DNA from: Aliidiomarina haloalkalitolerans
Lineage (GTDB): Bacteria; Pseudomonadota; Gammaproteobacteria; Enterobacterales; Alteromonadaceae
Reading direction: 5' to 3'
DNA: 64,000 bases
NCBI RefSeq assembly: GCF_003987315.1
Contig: NZ_PIPI01000001.1
Coordinates: 496,001-560,000 of the forward strand
Under the pieces are notes generated by a model. That model had not been told where the DNA came from, did no database searches, and was given only the letters and a program-made list of their open reading frames with translations. How positions within the stretch are numbered: position 1 is the stretch's first letter; each line of letters opens with the position of its first letter. Shown here piece after piece: positions 57,329 to 64,000 of this stretch. Made by a program: the position numbers and the translations under genes.

Positions 57329-57553
57329 AGATTAACTCCAGTTTTTGTTGTCTGCGAAACTGGCGTTTCGCCCAAAATTTGTTATTGTTCACGATTGTAT
57401 AGTCTAACAGGCGTTTGAAAACCCTTCTAACCTAATTTTTCTTGTATTTTATTTTCTTTAAAATTGGTGTAGCTTACAGATTAACCCATTCGGAACTAAT
57501 TTCCGGACTGGTGTTCATAATAAAAGAACGCACAGGAACTAAGGACAACGACA
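57329..57553. promoter_or_regulatory. Divergent promoter region, Ycf48-like gene / DUF1329 gene
   Basis: The 225-bp AT-rich gap between divergent starts must hold both promoters. A CGGAA-CTAAT-TTCCG inverted repeat is at 57490-57504, and AAGGA precedes the DUF1329 ATG. Confidence 0.45.
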
Positions 57554-58903
57554 ATGAAAAAAATCATGCTTACTGCCGGAGTCATGGCACTTTCGCTGGT
57601 ATCAGCTGGTGTCAACGCAGCGGTTTCGCAAGAAGAAGCAGCCCGCTTGGGTCAGGATCTGACTCCATTAGGTGCTGAGCGTGCGGGTAATGCCGACGGA
57701 ACTATCCCCGAGTGGACTGGCGGTTATTCACGTCCAGGTGAGGATGTAAACCGTCCACAAAACCCATTCCCAGACGACCGTCCACTTTTCACTATTACCC
57801 GTGAGAATTTAAATGACCACCGCGACCGCCTGAGCCCAGGTCAAATCGCGATGTTCGAACGTTACGACACCTTCAAAATGCACATTTATGAAACGCGTCG
57901 TACTGCTGCTTACCCGCAAGACATTTACGACATCGTCCGCAAAAATGCGGAGAATGCTCGTTTAGTTGAAGGCGGTAGCGGCCTTGTTGGTTTTGAAGGT
58001 TATGTCCCCTTCCCAATTCCAAATTCAGGTTTAGAAGTCATCTGGAACCACCTCACACGCTATCGTGGTGGTGCAGTACAACGAACCGTTGGCCAGTTCC
58101 CAGTGCAAGCCAACGGCCGTTTCGAAATGGTACGTTTGCGCGAACAACTCGTTTGGCCTGAGCACCTTGAAGGTGGCCGTACTGACGCTGATGACAATAT
58201 TTTGTTCTACTTCTTACAAGAAGTACTGGCTCCAGCGCGTTTAACCGGTACCGTATTGTTGGTTCACGATACCATTGACCAAGTGAAAGAAAGCCGCCGT
58301 GCGTGGTTGTACAACGCTGGTCAGCGCCGCGTTCGTCGTGCACCGAACGTTGCTTATGACGGCCCAGGTACTGCGTCAGACGGTCTGCGTACTTCTGACG
58401 GTCTTGATATCTTTAATGGTGCTCCAGACAAGTACGAATGGAAACTCGTTGGTAAGAAAGAAATGTACATTCCGTACAACAACTACAAGTTGATGGATCC
58501 GTCATTGAAGTACACCGACATCATTATGCCAGGTCACTTGAACCCAGAACATCTGCGGTATGAGTTACACCGCGTATGGGTTGTCGAAGCCACGGTAAAA
58601 GATGGCGAGCGTCATATTTATGCTCAGCGTAACTTCTTTATCGACGAAGACACCTGGACAGCGTCAGTCGTTGACCACTACGACGGCCGTGGTGAATTAT
58701 GGCGTGTTGCTGAAGCCTATAACGCACAATTCTACGGTAGCGACGTACCGTGGATGGCAGCAGAAGCACTCTATGACCTCAACAATGGTCGTTACATTGC
58801 TTTAGGCTTAGCGAATGAAGAAGGTGATTTCATCGACTTCAATATTACGCCTCGTCGCCAAGACTTCACCCAGCAAGCATTACGCCGCATGGGTATTCGT
58901 TAA
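57554..58903 (+). CDS. DUF1329 periplasmic protein
   Basis: The 449 residues have a Sec signal peptide (MKKIMLTAGVMALSLVSAGVNA) and the DUF1329 domain to the end: LTPLGAERAGNADGTIPEWTGGY near the N-terminus, NAYLTG-like central region RRAWLYNAGQRRVRRAPNVAYDGPGTASDG, and ELHRVWVVEATVKDGERHIYAQRNFFIDEDTW. The domain resembles LolA/LolB-type lipid-binding folds and is often encoded with DUF1302 barrels, Ycf48-like and RND proteins; this is family context, not demonstrated here. Divergent from the Ycf48-RND pair. A strong terminator follows. Confidence 0.93.
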   Translation: MKKIMLTAGVMALSLVSAGVNAAVSQEEAARLGQDLTPLGAERAGNADGTIPEWTGGYSRPGEDVNRPQNPFPDDRPLFTITRENLNDHRDRLSPGQIAMFERYDTFKMHIYETRRTAAYPQDIYDIVRKNAENARLVEGGSGLVGFEGYVPFPIPNSGLEVIWNHLTRYRGGAVQRTVGQFPVQANGRFEMVRLREQLVWPEHLEGGRTDADDNILFYFLQEVLAPARLTGTVLLVHDTIDQVKESRRAWLYNAGQRRVRRAPNVAYDGPGTASDGLRTSDGLDIFNGAPDKYEWKLVGKKEMYIPYNNYKLMDPSLKYTDIIMPGHLNPEHLRYELHRVWVVEATVKDGERHIYAQRNFFIDEDTWTASVVDHYDGRGELWRVAEAYNAQFYGSDVPWMAAEALYDLNNGRYIALGLANEEGDFIDFNITPRRQDFTQQALRRMGIR

Positions 58904-58925
58904 GCAGCCCTAGCAAGCGAAACTA

Positions 58926-58954
58926 AAACGGCAGCCCATGGCTGCCGTTTTTTT
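58926..58954 (+). terminator. Terminator after the DUF1329 gene
   Basis: An 11-bp perfect stem (58926-58936 with 58940-58950) is followed by a T-run on the + strand. Confidence 0.92.
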
Positions 58955-59031
58955 ATTGTTCTATAAGATTTAGTTTCGCAGGATTTCGTTTCACACGACT
59001 CTGTTTCAAAAGATTCACTGCAATCACGTTA

Positions 59032-59913
59032 CTAGGTGTGTTTTTTTGCCGCAGTGCCAAGACGGGTAATCAGGCTTGAGGTATCAAAACGTTGACCTCC
59101 TAACGCTTGAACGTCAGCATAGAATTGATCAACGAGTGCAGTTAAAGGTAACCGGCTACCGTTGCGCCCGGCTTCCTGTAATGCAATCTGCAGATCCTTG
59201 CGCATCCAATCCACGGCAAAACCAAACTCAAACTCACCGCGCCACATTGTCGCACTACGGTTATCCATTTGCCAACTACCTGCTGCGCCCTTGCTAATTG
59301 CCGCTACTAATCGCTCTTGGTCAAGTCCGGCATTCTTGGCAAACTGTAACCCTTCGGCTAAGCCTTGGACAACACCAGCAATACAGATTTGATTAACCAT
59401 TTTCGCTAATTGCCCACTGCCTGCCGGACCTTGCAAACCAACGTACCGGGAGAAACAATCGAGTAACGGCTGTACTTTGGCAAGTACTGCTTCCTCACCG
59501 CCGACCATCACTGTCAGCTGGCCATTTTCCGCCCCTGCTTGACCGCCGGAAACAGGCGCATCAAGAAACTCAACCTGTTGGCTCGCACATGCACCAGCAA
59601 GTTCACGCGCTAGTTCAGCAGAAGCGGTCGTGTGGTCAACGAGCACCGTTCCAGCTTTCATGGCCGCTAAAACGCCTTGTTCGCCGTACACGACGCTGCG
59701 CACATCGTCATCATTACCAACACAAACAAATACCACATCGGCACCTGTGGCGGCCTCAGCTGGCGTGTGAAACGCACTGCCGCCGAAACGTGTCACCCAC
59801 TGCTCAGCTTTTGCAAACGTTCGATTGTACACCTGTACCTGATGGCCGCCTTGTTGCAAATGGCCTGCCATCGGAAAGCCCATTACCCCTAAACCAATAA
59901 ACGCAACTTGCAT
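59032..59913 (-). CDS. NAD(P)-dependent beta-hydroxyacid dehydrogenase (3-hydroxyisobutyrate dehydrogenase family)
   Basis: The 293 residues have the Rossmann GLGVMG at 7-12, the substrate-loop DAPVSGGQAGAENGQLTVMVGG and the catalytic Lys171 in QLAKMVNQICIAG, the signature set of the MmsB/GarR/GlxR family. The exact substrate (3-hydroxyisobutyrate, tartronate semialdehyde, other) cannot be assigned; no valine-degradation genes are nearby. It stands alone on the minus strand, convergent with the DUF1329 gene. Confidence 0.92.
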   Translation of the reverse strand: MQVAFIGLGVMGFPMAGHLQQGGHQVQVYNRTFAKAEQWVTRFGGSAFHTPAEAATGADVVFVCVGNDDDVRSVVYGEQGVLAAMKAGTVLVDHTTASAELARELAGACASQQVEFLDAPVSGGQAGAENGQLTVMVGGEEAVLAKVQPLLDCFSRYVGLQGPAGSGQLAKMVNQICIAGVVQGLAEGLQFAKNAGLDQERLVAAISKGAAGSWQMDNRSATMWRGEFEFGFAVDWMRKDLQIALQEAGRNGSRLPLTALVDQFYADVQALGGQRFDTSSLITRLGTAAKKHT

Positions 59914-59997
59914 GCTCGCTCCCCTATTTCATCAATATTTTGCGTATGTGTTCTGACCACGCCTGAATCTGTGATGTCACCGTATTGACAGCACTTG

Positions 59998-60882
59998 CTA
60001 ATCGGTTCGACGTAACAATAAATGCTGATATCGTCCAAGCTGTCGATATGGTTCTTGCCCACGATACTCGAGTTCGAGTTCGATTAACTCCGGACTATTC
60101 TGCAATGCTTGCGCCGCTTGTTGAATCACCTGTGTTGCAACGGTTGCCGAACCAGCGTCACCTAACCCTCGGCGTTGCTGATACACCATTTGGTGGGTGG
60201 GTTCGCGCAGGTAATCATGAAAGCAACGAACACCACTATGTCGATACAGCGTAAACGGCTGTTGAGCGAACTGATTCAGCACTTGCTCTGGCAGCAAAGG
60301 TGAATTCGGACTAAAGCGAACCTTTTTCTTGACCTGCAGGCCCGCCTGCACGTACGCAAAGTTGCCATAGACCATGTTCGCCATACGCTTTGCGTGCAGA
60401 TTGTAAAACATTAGTGATAACCAACCACCCGGTTTCACTCGGGCACAAATTTCCGGTATCGCCGCTAAGGGATCAGCTAACCATTCCAGTACCGCATGGC
60501 AGAGCACAACCTCATATTGTTCATCGCCGATTACCTGTGATAAATCTTGCAACGCTGCAGTATGGTATTGGTAGTTCTCGGCAAGTCCCTGCTGACGATG
60601 GTTCTCTTCCGCGCTAGCGACCATTTCTGCAGCAATGTCCGTATGCACAACCTGATAACCCGCCTGCGCAAAAAGGCTGTTCACTTGGCCGATACCACCA
60701 CCAATATCGAGAACACTGCCCTTGGCTACATGCGGCTGCAGCAAAAAACCTAAATCGGCACTTAGTACCGCCTGCCGAATCTTGCCTTTGGCGGTCGCAT
60801 AAATATTTTGCTGAAAGCGACTGACGTCATCGGTAAAGGCACGATCAGTCGCTTGCACTTGTTCTAATTTTTTATCGGTCAC
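59998..60882 (-). CDS. cmoM: tRNA 5-carboxymethoxyuridine methyltransferase CmoM
   Basis: SAM-dependent enzyme that methylates cmo5U34 to mcmo5U34 in tRNA. The 294 residues align with E. coli CmoM (SmtA): FQQNIYATAKGKIRQAVL, the SAM site VLDIGGGIGQ, CHAVLEWLADP, LMFYNLHAKRMANMVYGNFAYVQAGLQVKKKVRFSPNSPL and RCFHDYLREP, ending RQLGRYQHLL. About 30 residues longer than the E. coli protein, with the extra sequence in the C-terminal third (QRRGLGDAGSATVATQVIQQ). Follows the ybgI-type gene by 36 bp. Confidence 0.94.
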   Translation of the reverse strand: MTDKKLEQVQATDRAFTDDVSRFQQNIYATAKGKIRQAVLSADLGFLLQPHVAKGSVLDIGGGIGQVNSLFAQAGYQVVHTDIAAEMVASAEENHRQQGLAENYQYHTAALQDLSQVIGDEQYEVVLCHAVLEWLADPLAAIPEICARVKPGGWLSLMFYNLHAKRMANMVYGNFAYVQAGLQVKKKVRFSPNSPLLPEQVLNQFAQQPFTLYRHSGVRCFHDYLREPTHQMVYQQRRGLGDAGSATVATQVIQQAAQALQNSPELIELELEYRGQEPYRQLGRYQHLLLRRTD

Positions 60883-60918
60883 AGTGAATCTCTTTTCGCC
60901 GAAATTCGACAGTCGTGA

Positions 60919-61674
60919 CTAAGCAGGATTGTCGATGTCTATAAACTCAACGTCTAGCGAACTGGCTTGCGCTAGTTTAACACCAAGTGCTTGAACCCCG
61001 TAACGCTCAGTAGCGTGATGTCCTGCGGCAATAAACTGAATGCCGCATTCCCGCGCAACATGTATGGTTTGTTCAGAAACTTCACCCGTAATAAAAGCGT
61101 CAGCACCCGCCTGCAGCGCCTGTTCAATAAAGCCCTGACCGCCACCCGTACAAACCGCCACGCGTTGAATGGGTTGCTCATTTAATTCGCAAGCAACTAA
61201 GGTGCGGCCCAGCTTAAATTCGATGCGATCAGCAAGTTCATAGCCGGATATCGGTTCAACGAACTGGCCAAGCTGGAGAATCCCTTCAGGCTTAACGCCT
61301 GCAGCGGCATGAATCGCTTCGCAGCCGAGTAAATTGAGTAACTGGCGGTTATTACCAAACTCAGGGTGAATATCCAAAGGTAAGTGATAGGCAATTAAGT
61401 TAATTTGATGCTCGAGCAATGTCTTAATTCGATTGTATTTCATACCAACAATCGGTTCGGCTTCACCTTCCCAGAAATAGCCGTGATGAACAATAATCGC
61501 ATGTGCTTGCGCTGCAACAGCTTGGTCGATTAGAGCTTGACTGGCCGTGACCCCGGTCACTACCTTATGAATCTCGGCTTGTCCTTGCACTTGCAAGCCA
61601 TTGGGGCAGTAATCTTGGACGAGCTCAGGCTGCAACCAGTCATTTAATTGAGCTAACACTTGTTCGCGTAACAT
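60919..61674 (-). CDS. ybgI: Nif3-like dinuclear metal centre protein (YbgI)
   Basis: The ATG at 61674 (251 residues) follows GAGGAGT by 5 nt; an upstream in-frame ATG at 61695 has no such site. Metal-site motifs of the NIF3 family: IIVHHGYFWEG and, near the C-terminus, FIAAGHHATERYG, with DYCPNGLQVQG at the start. E. coli YbgI is 247 residues. Function uncertain; a GTP cyclohydrolase-I type 2 activity has been proposed for the family. Confidence 0.93.
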   Translation of the reverse strand: MLREQVLAQLNDWLQPELVQDYCPNGLQVQGQAEIHKVVTGVTASQALIDQAVAAQAHAIIVHHGYFWEGEAEPIVGMKYNRIKTLLEHQINLIAYHLPLDIHPEFGNNRQLLNLLGCEAIHAAAGVKPEGILQLGQFVEPISGYELADRIEFKLGRTLVACELNEQPIQRVAVCTGGGQGFIEQALQAGADAFITGEVSEQTIHVARECGIQFIAAGHHATERYGVQALGVKLAQASSLDVEFIDIDNPA

Positions 61675-61797
61675 GAAGCACTCCTCGTCTATCACCTTGC
61701 TGTTAATATGCTTGCTTTCGGCCGCAAATTAGACAGCAACATAAAAAATCGGTATAAAAATAGAGAATCCATTATCTTAACACACAGGGAAACCACG

Positions 61798-62178
61798 ATG
61801 AGCAAACTTGATAAAGACCAGGTGCTTGCCGACTTCACTGCGGCCTATGAAAAAGCCAATGGTAAAAAGCCAGATATCGCCGAGAACAACGGCTGGTTTA
61901 GTGTCGATGGCGGAAAAAACGTCCGCTTAGCTCAGTTAGCGGAACAAGCTTCTGAGCTAACTGGTGGTCAAAGTAGCGATAGTAAGCCCGCTAAGAAAGC
62001 GAGTACTGCCAGCAAAAAAACAGCGACAAGCGACAAGAAAGCCAGCAAAACGCCCGCAACGAAAAAAGCCACGACTCAATCAAAGTCGAGTAGTGGCGGG
62101 CTAAGTGCGAAAGAATTGTGGCAACAGCGCCTCCGTGAAACTAAAGGCGACTCGCGGTTGCCACGCGGTATGCAATAG
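61798..62178 (+). CDS. Small protein with Lys/Ala-rich basic tail
   Basis: The ATG at 61798 gives 126 residues; GGGAAA lies upstream and the longer frame to 61708 lacks support. The N-terminal 60 residues form a compact segment (VLADFTAAYEKANGKKPDIAENNGWFSVDGGKNVRLAQLAEQASEL), followed by a histone-H1-like stretch of Lys, Ala, Ser and Thr (about 62-105) and an ordered end ELWQQRLRETKGDSRLP. Some databases label similar proteins SyrB-like regulators; I cannot assign a role. The tail suggests nucleic-acid binding. Confidence 0.85.
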   Translation: MSKLDKDQVLADFTAAYEKANGKKPDIAENNGWFSVDGGKNVRLAQLAEQASELTGGQSSDSKPAKKASTASKKTATSDKKASKTPATKKATTQSKSSSGGLSAKELWQQRLRETKGDSRLPRGMQ

Positions 62179-62180
62179 AC

Positions 62181-62711
62181 TTACTGCGCTTGTTTACGCT
62201 CGATGAAAATAGTGATATCACCAACGCGGAAACCGAATTTGCGCATTTCCGTTTTGTTAATTAAGCGGTTTTCATCGAGCAAAAACATCCAATCATCAAG
62301 GGTGACTGATATCGTGCCATCACGAAATGGCACTTCTAATTGGTAGACCCAGTGCAGTGCGTTACCCACGGTGGTACCCCGGGCTTCGCCAACCACATCA
62401 CCGGCTGTACCGATATAAGTATTATCGGCCACTTTGGTTAAACGCCAAACTCGCGTTTGCTCGCGGCCGTCGTCCCAATAAAAGACTTCATCGAGCACGC
62501 CGTTGGCACCTTCCCAACTGGCGTCAATTTCAGCTCGAAAGCGCTGAGTTACTTTGCCTGAGCGATCTTGTACCATGCCATACGCGACTAGGTCGCCAAC
62601 AAAGAACTCATCTAAATGTAATGCTGGTTCCACGCCCTGATAATCCTCGATCTTGCTACTGCAACCTGCTAATAAACAGACTGCTATCAACCCTAACCAA
62701 ACTTGTTTCAT
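62181..62711 (-). CDS. DUF3833 lipoprotein
   Basis: The ATG at 62711 (176 residues) follows GGAGAG and overlaps the end of the chalcone-isomerase-like gene by 4 bp. A lipobox LLAGC puts the lipidated cysteine at residue 17. The rest is a small, probably beta-rich lipocalin-like domain (EPALHLDEFFVGDLVAYGMVQDRSG, WRLTKVADNTYIGTAGDVVGEARG). The family usually sits at the end of cfa-containing operons. Its stop is 2 bp from the stop of the convergent small basic protein. Confidence 0.9.
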   Translation of the reverse strand: MKQVWLGLIAVCLLAGCSSKIEDYQGVEPALHLDEFFVGDLVAYGMVQDRSGKVTQRFRAEIDASWEGANGVLDEVFYWDDGREQTRVWRLTKVADNTYIGTAGDVVGEARGTTVGNALHWVYQLEVPFRDGTISVTLDDWMFLLDENRLINKTEMRKFGFRVGDITIFIERKQAQ

Positions 62712-63262
62712 CCCCGCTCTCCTACTAATTCGTCGCGACTGCGACGAAAACGTGCCTGTTCTGACAGCCAAATGGCAAAAAACCGTTCCGCGAATCCGGG
62801 GGCTTCAATTACACCGAGCTCGCGCTCACGCGAAAAGAATCGGGTTCCACCCTCTTCATTACGTACAGCAACGATACAGTCGCCTGAATTAACGTCTGGC
62901 CACATAGCGTTGAGTTCAGCAAGCCAAGTTTCCGAATCAGAGGTCACGAGATCCATACGTTCCCACTCGTCACGGGTTTGATTGACCAACTGTTGTGCAC
63001 TGAAGTTTCGCGCGTATTCGATAGCTAAAGCGACTTGTTCGGCATTGTCTAAATCACCGCTATCGGTAAACAACGCAGCATCGTAGATACGCATGAATAG
63101 AACTCGTAAACGCGTCTCACCGACAGGCTTTAACGCTTCCGCGATTTGCGCTTCGTTTTGGCTTTTAGCTGCATTTAAACATTGTTGTGAAGCCTGTACT
63201 GGCAACGCAACACACGCTGCACAAAAAGCGAATGAGACGAGAGCTTTACTTAACTGCACCAT
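62708..63262 (-). CDS. Chalcone-isomerase-fold protein, secreted
   Basis: The ATG at 63262 (184 residues) follows AAGAGGT by 6 nt. A signal peptide (LVSFAFCAACVALPVQA) precedes the domain, which shows the bacterial CHI-like pattern: VGETRLRVLFMRIYDAALFTDSGD and ALAIEYARNFSAQQLVNQTRDEWERM, ending WLSEQARFRRSRDELVG. Bacterial members are not flavonoid isomerases; they may bind fatty acids. Placed between DUF2878 and DUF3833 genes, a recurrent order. Confidence 0.9.
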   Translation of the reverse strand: MVQLSKALVSFAFCAACVALPVQASQQCLNAAKSQNEAQIAEALKPVGETRLRVLFMRIYDAALFTDSGDLDNAEQVALAIEYARNFSAQQLVNQTRDEWERMDLVTSDSETWLAELNAMWPDVNSGDCIVAVRNEEGGTRFFSRERELGVIEAPGFAERFFAIWLSEQARFRRSRDELVGERG

Positions 63263-63314
63263 AGACAAACCTCTTAGTGATGCGATGACCAACCGGTATA
63301 TGTTGCTATAGTGC

Positions 63315-63872
63315 TCAGGATCGAGAGTCAGCTGGCGCTCGATGTGGTTGCACTATCGCAGCAATAATCACCATCATTACGCTCCAAAACAGGCTATAGA
63401 CCACCAGCGCAGGTAAGAAATTGACTTGGAGCTCGGCCGCACCTAAGCGCTCACCGGCGAAATAGGTAATGGGGCCAAAAATAGCTCCGAGCACCGCCGC
63501 AATTACGAAGCGTTTGCGCAAGTAATCAAAAACCACCAATGCCATGCCGCTAAAACCAACCCAAAGCAAAATCAGCCAGAGGGGAATCCAGTCTGTGCCA
63601 GTAAAGCGGATAACACCGAAGGTTACAGTCGCCAACTCGAGCAAACAACCTAGCACCACTAAACCCATTAACTGCCAACGTTGCCGCCAGAGTATCTTGG
63701 GTGTTGCCGCAAACATCAGGAAAATCAGTAAAAATGTCAGCCAAAGCCAGCCTTCGCGCCCGAGCACTGCTGCTAACCAGACAAAGTCGAAGATGAAAAA
63801 AGCTGCTAAGCGATGATTGCCTAACAGCTTCCAAAGTAAGGCCCTTAGGCGCGGGAAGATTTGCTGGCGCAT
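63315..63872 (-). CDS. DUF2878 integral membrane protein
   Basis: The 185 residues contain about five hydrophobic helices (LAAFFIFDFVWLAAVLG, WLWLTFLLIFLMFAA, LMGLVVLGCLLELATV, WIPLWLILLWVGFSGMALVVF, VIAAVLGAIFGPITYFAG and a C-terminal ALVVYSLFWSVMMVIIAAIV). This fits DUF2878. Function unknown. The start overlaps the end of the cfa-like gene by 28 bp, so it belongs to the same operon. Confidence 0.9.
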   Translation of the reverse strand: MRQQIFPRLRALLWKLLGNHRLAAFFIFDFVWLAAVLGREGWLWLTFLLIFLMFAATPKILWRQRWQLMGLVVLGCLLELATVTFGVIRFTGTDWIPLWLILLWVGFSGMALVVFDYLRKRFVIAAVLGAIFGPITYFAGERLGAAELQVNFLPALVVYSLFWSVMMVIIAAIVQPHRAPADSRS

Positions 63873-64000
63873 AATTGAATGGCACTGATTGTACGTTGTT
63901 TAAAACCACCTTCGCAGTAGCAGAAATAGTAATTCCACATGCGTGCAAAACGTTCGTCATAGCCTAGAGGCTCAAGCTCATGCCGACGGGCGTTAAAACG
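63845..64000 (-). CDS. Cyclopropane-fatty-acyl-phospholipid synthase family methyltransferase, C-terminus only
   Basis: Only the last 51 codons are in the window: the frame runs in from 64000 and stops at 63845-63847. Visible sequence LGYDERFARMWNYYFCYCEGGFKQRTI is typical of the Cfa C-terminus. Cfa-type enzymes transfer a methylene or methyl from SAM to lipid double bonds. The neighbouring DUF2878, chalcone-isomerase-like and DUF3833 genes match operons that, in several proteobacteria, lie under a ChrR/sigma-E system for singlet-oxygen stress; the regulator would be beyond the window edge. Confidence 0.88.
   Translation of the reverse strand, partial: RFNARRHELEPLGYDERFARMWNYYFCYCEGGFKQRTISAIQLCASKSSRA

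Overview
The window is gapless, gene-dense chromosomal DNA from a gammaproteobacterium. Conserved blocks (fab cluster, rne-rluC, gyrA/ubiG divergence, serC-hisC-aroA-cmk-rpsA-ihfB-lapAB-pyrF, nrdAB-yfaE-grxA) together with several large TonB-dependent receptors point to marine Alteromonadales. Idiomarinaceae (Idiomarina/Pseudidiomarina type) is my best inference, from gene order and protein style rather than any search. I see no insertion sequence, prophage, CRISPR array, rRNA or tRNA gene.

Layout. 1-2567: 3' part of sppA and ansA (+). 2568-2908: hairpin-rich gap ending in a strong terminator. 2909-12217 (-): yceD-rpmF-plsX-fabH-fabD-fabG-acpP, then pabC-mltG-tmk-holB-tatD, linking lipid precursor synthesis, folate, septal cell-wall processing and replication; fabF is not in its usual place between acpP and pabC. 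12515-14807: maf-type pyrophosphatase, a HAD phosphatase and rluC. 14808-18675: long rne leader and rne. 18800-30799 (-): gyrA, serC, hisC, aroA, cmk, rpsA, ihfB, lapA, lapB, pyrF and a ComEA-like protein. 31017-36879 (+): ubiG, a Gph/MupP-type phosphatase, then nrdA-nrdB-ferredoxin-glutaredoxin behind two NrdR boxes. 36921-43901: hrpA, a CBS protein, a periplasmic isoaspartyl peptidase and sbcB.

44020-58903 is the accessory-looking part: three tandem paralogous TonB-dependent receptors of about 985 residues, each ending in its own terminator, next to an RND/MMPL-type transporter, a Ycf48-like propeller protein and, divergently, a periplasmic DUF1329 protein. Together they look like a trans-envelope handling system for an unknown, probably hydrophobic, substrate. 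59032-62178 holds a beta-hydroxyacid dehydrogenase, cmoM, a Nif3/YbgI protein and a basic-tailed small protein. The right edge (62181-64000, -) is the end of an operon: cfa-like methyltransferase (partial), DUF2878 membrane protein, chalcone-isomerase-fold protein and DUF3833 lipoprotein.

Most notable observations: GyrA carries Leu83 and Asn87, the pair linked to high-level fluoroquinolone resistance in E. coli; a perfect extended -10 sits inside the ihfB terminator hairpin in front of lapA; the best promoter for yceD would give a nearly leaderless mRNA; NrdR boxes flank a candidate nrdA promoter; and the receptor/RND/Ycf48/DUF1329 locus has mosaic receptor paralogues and structured leaders.
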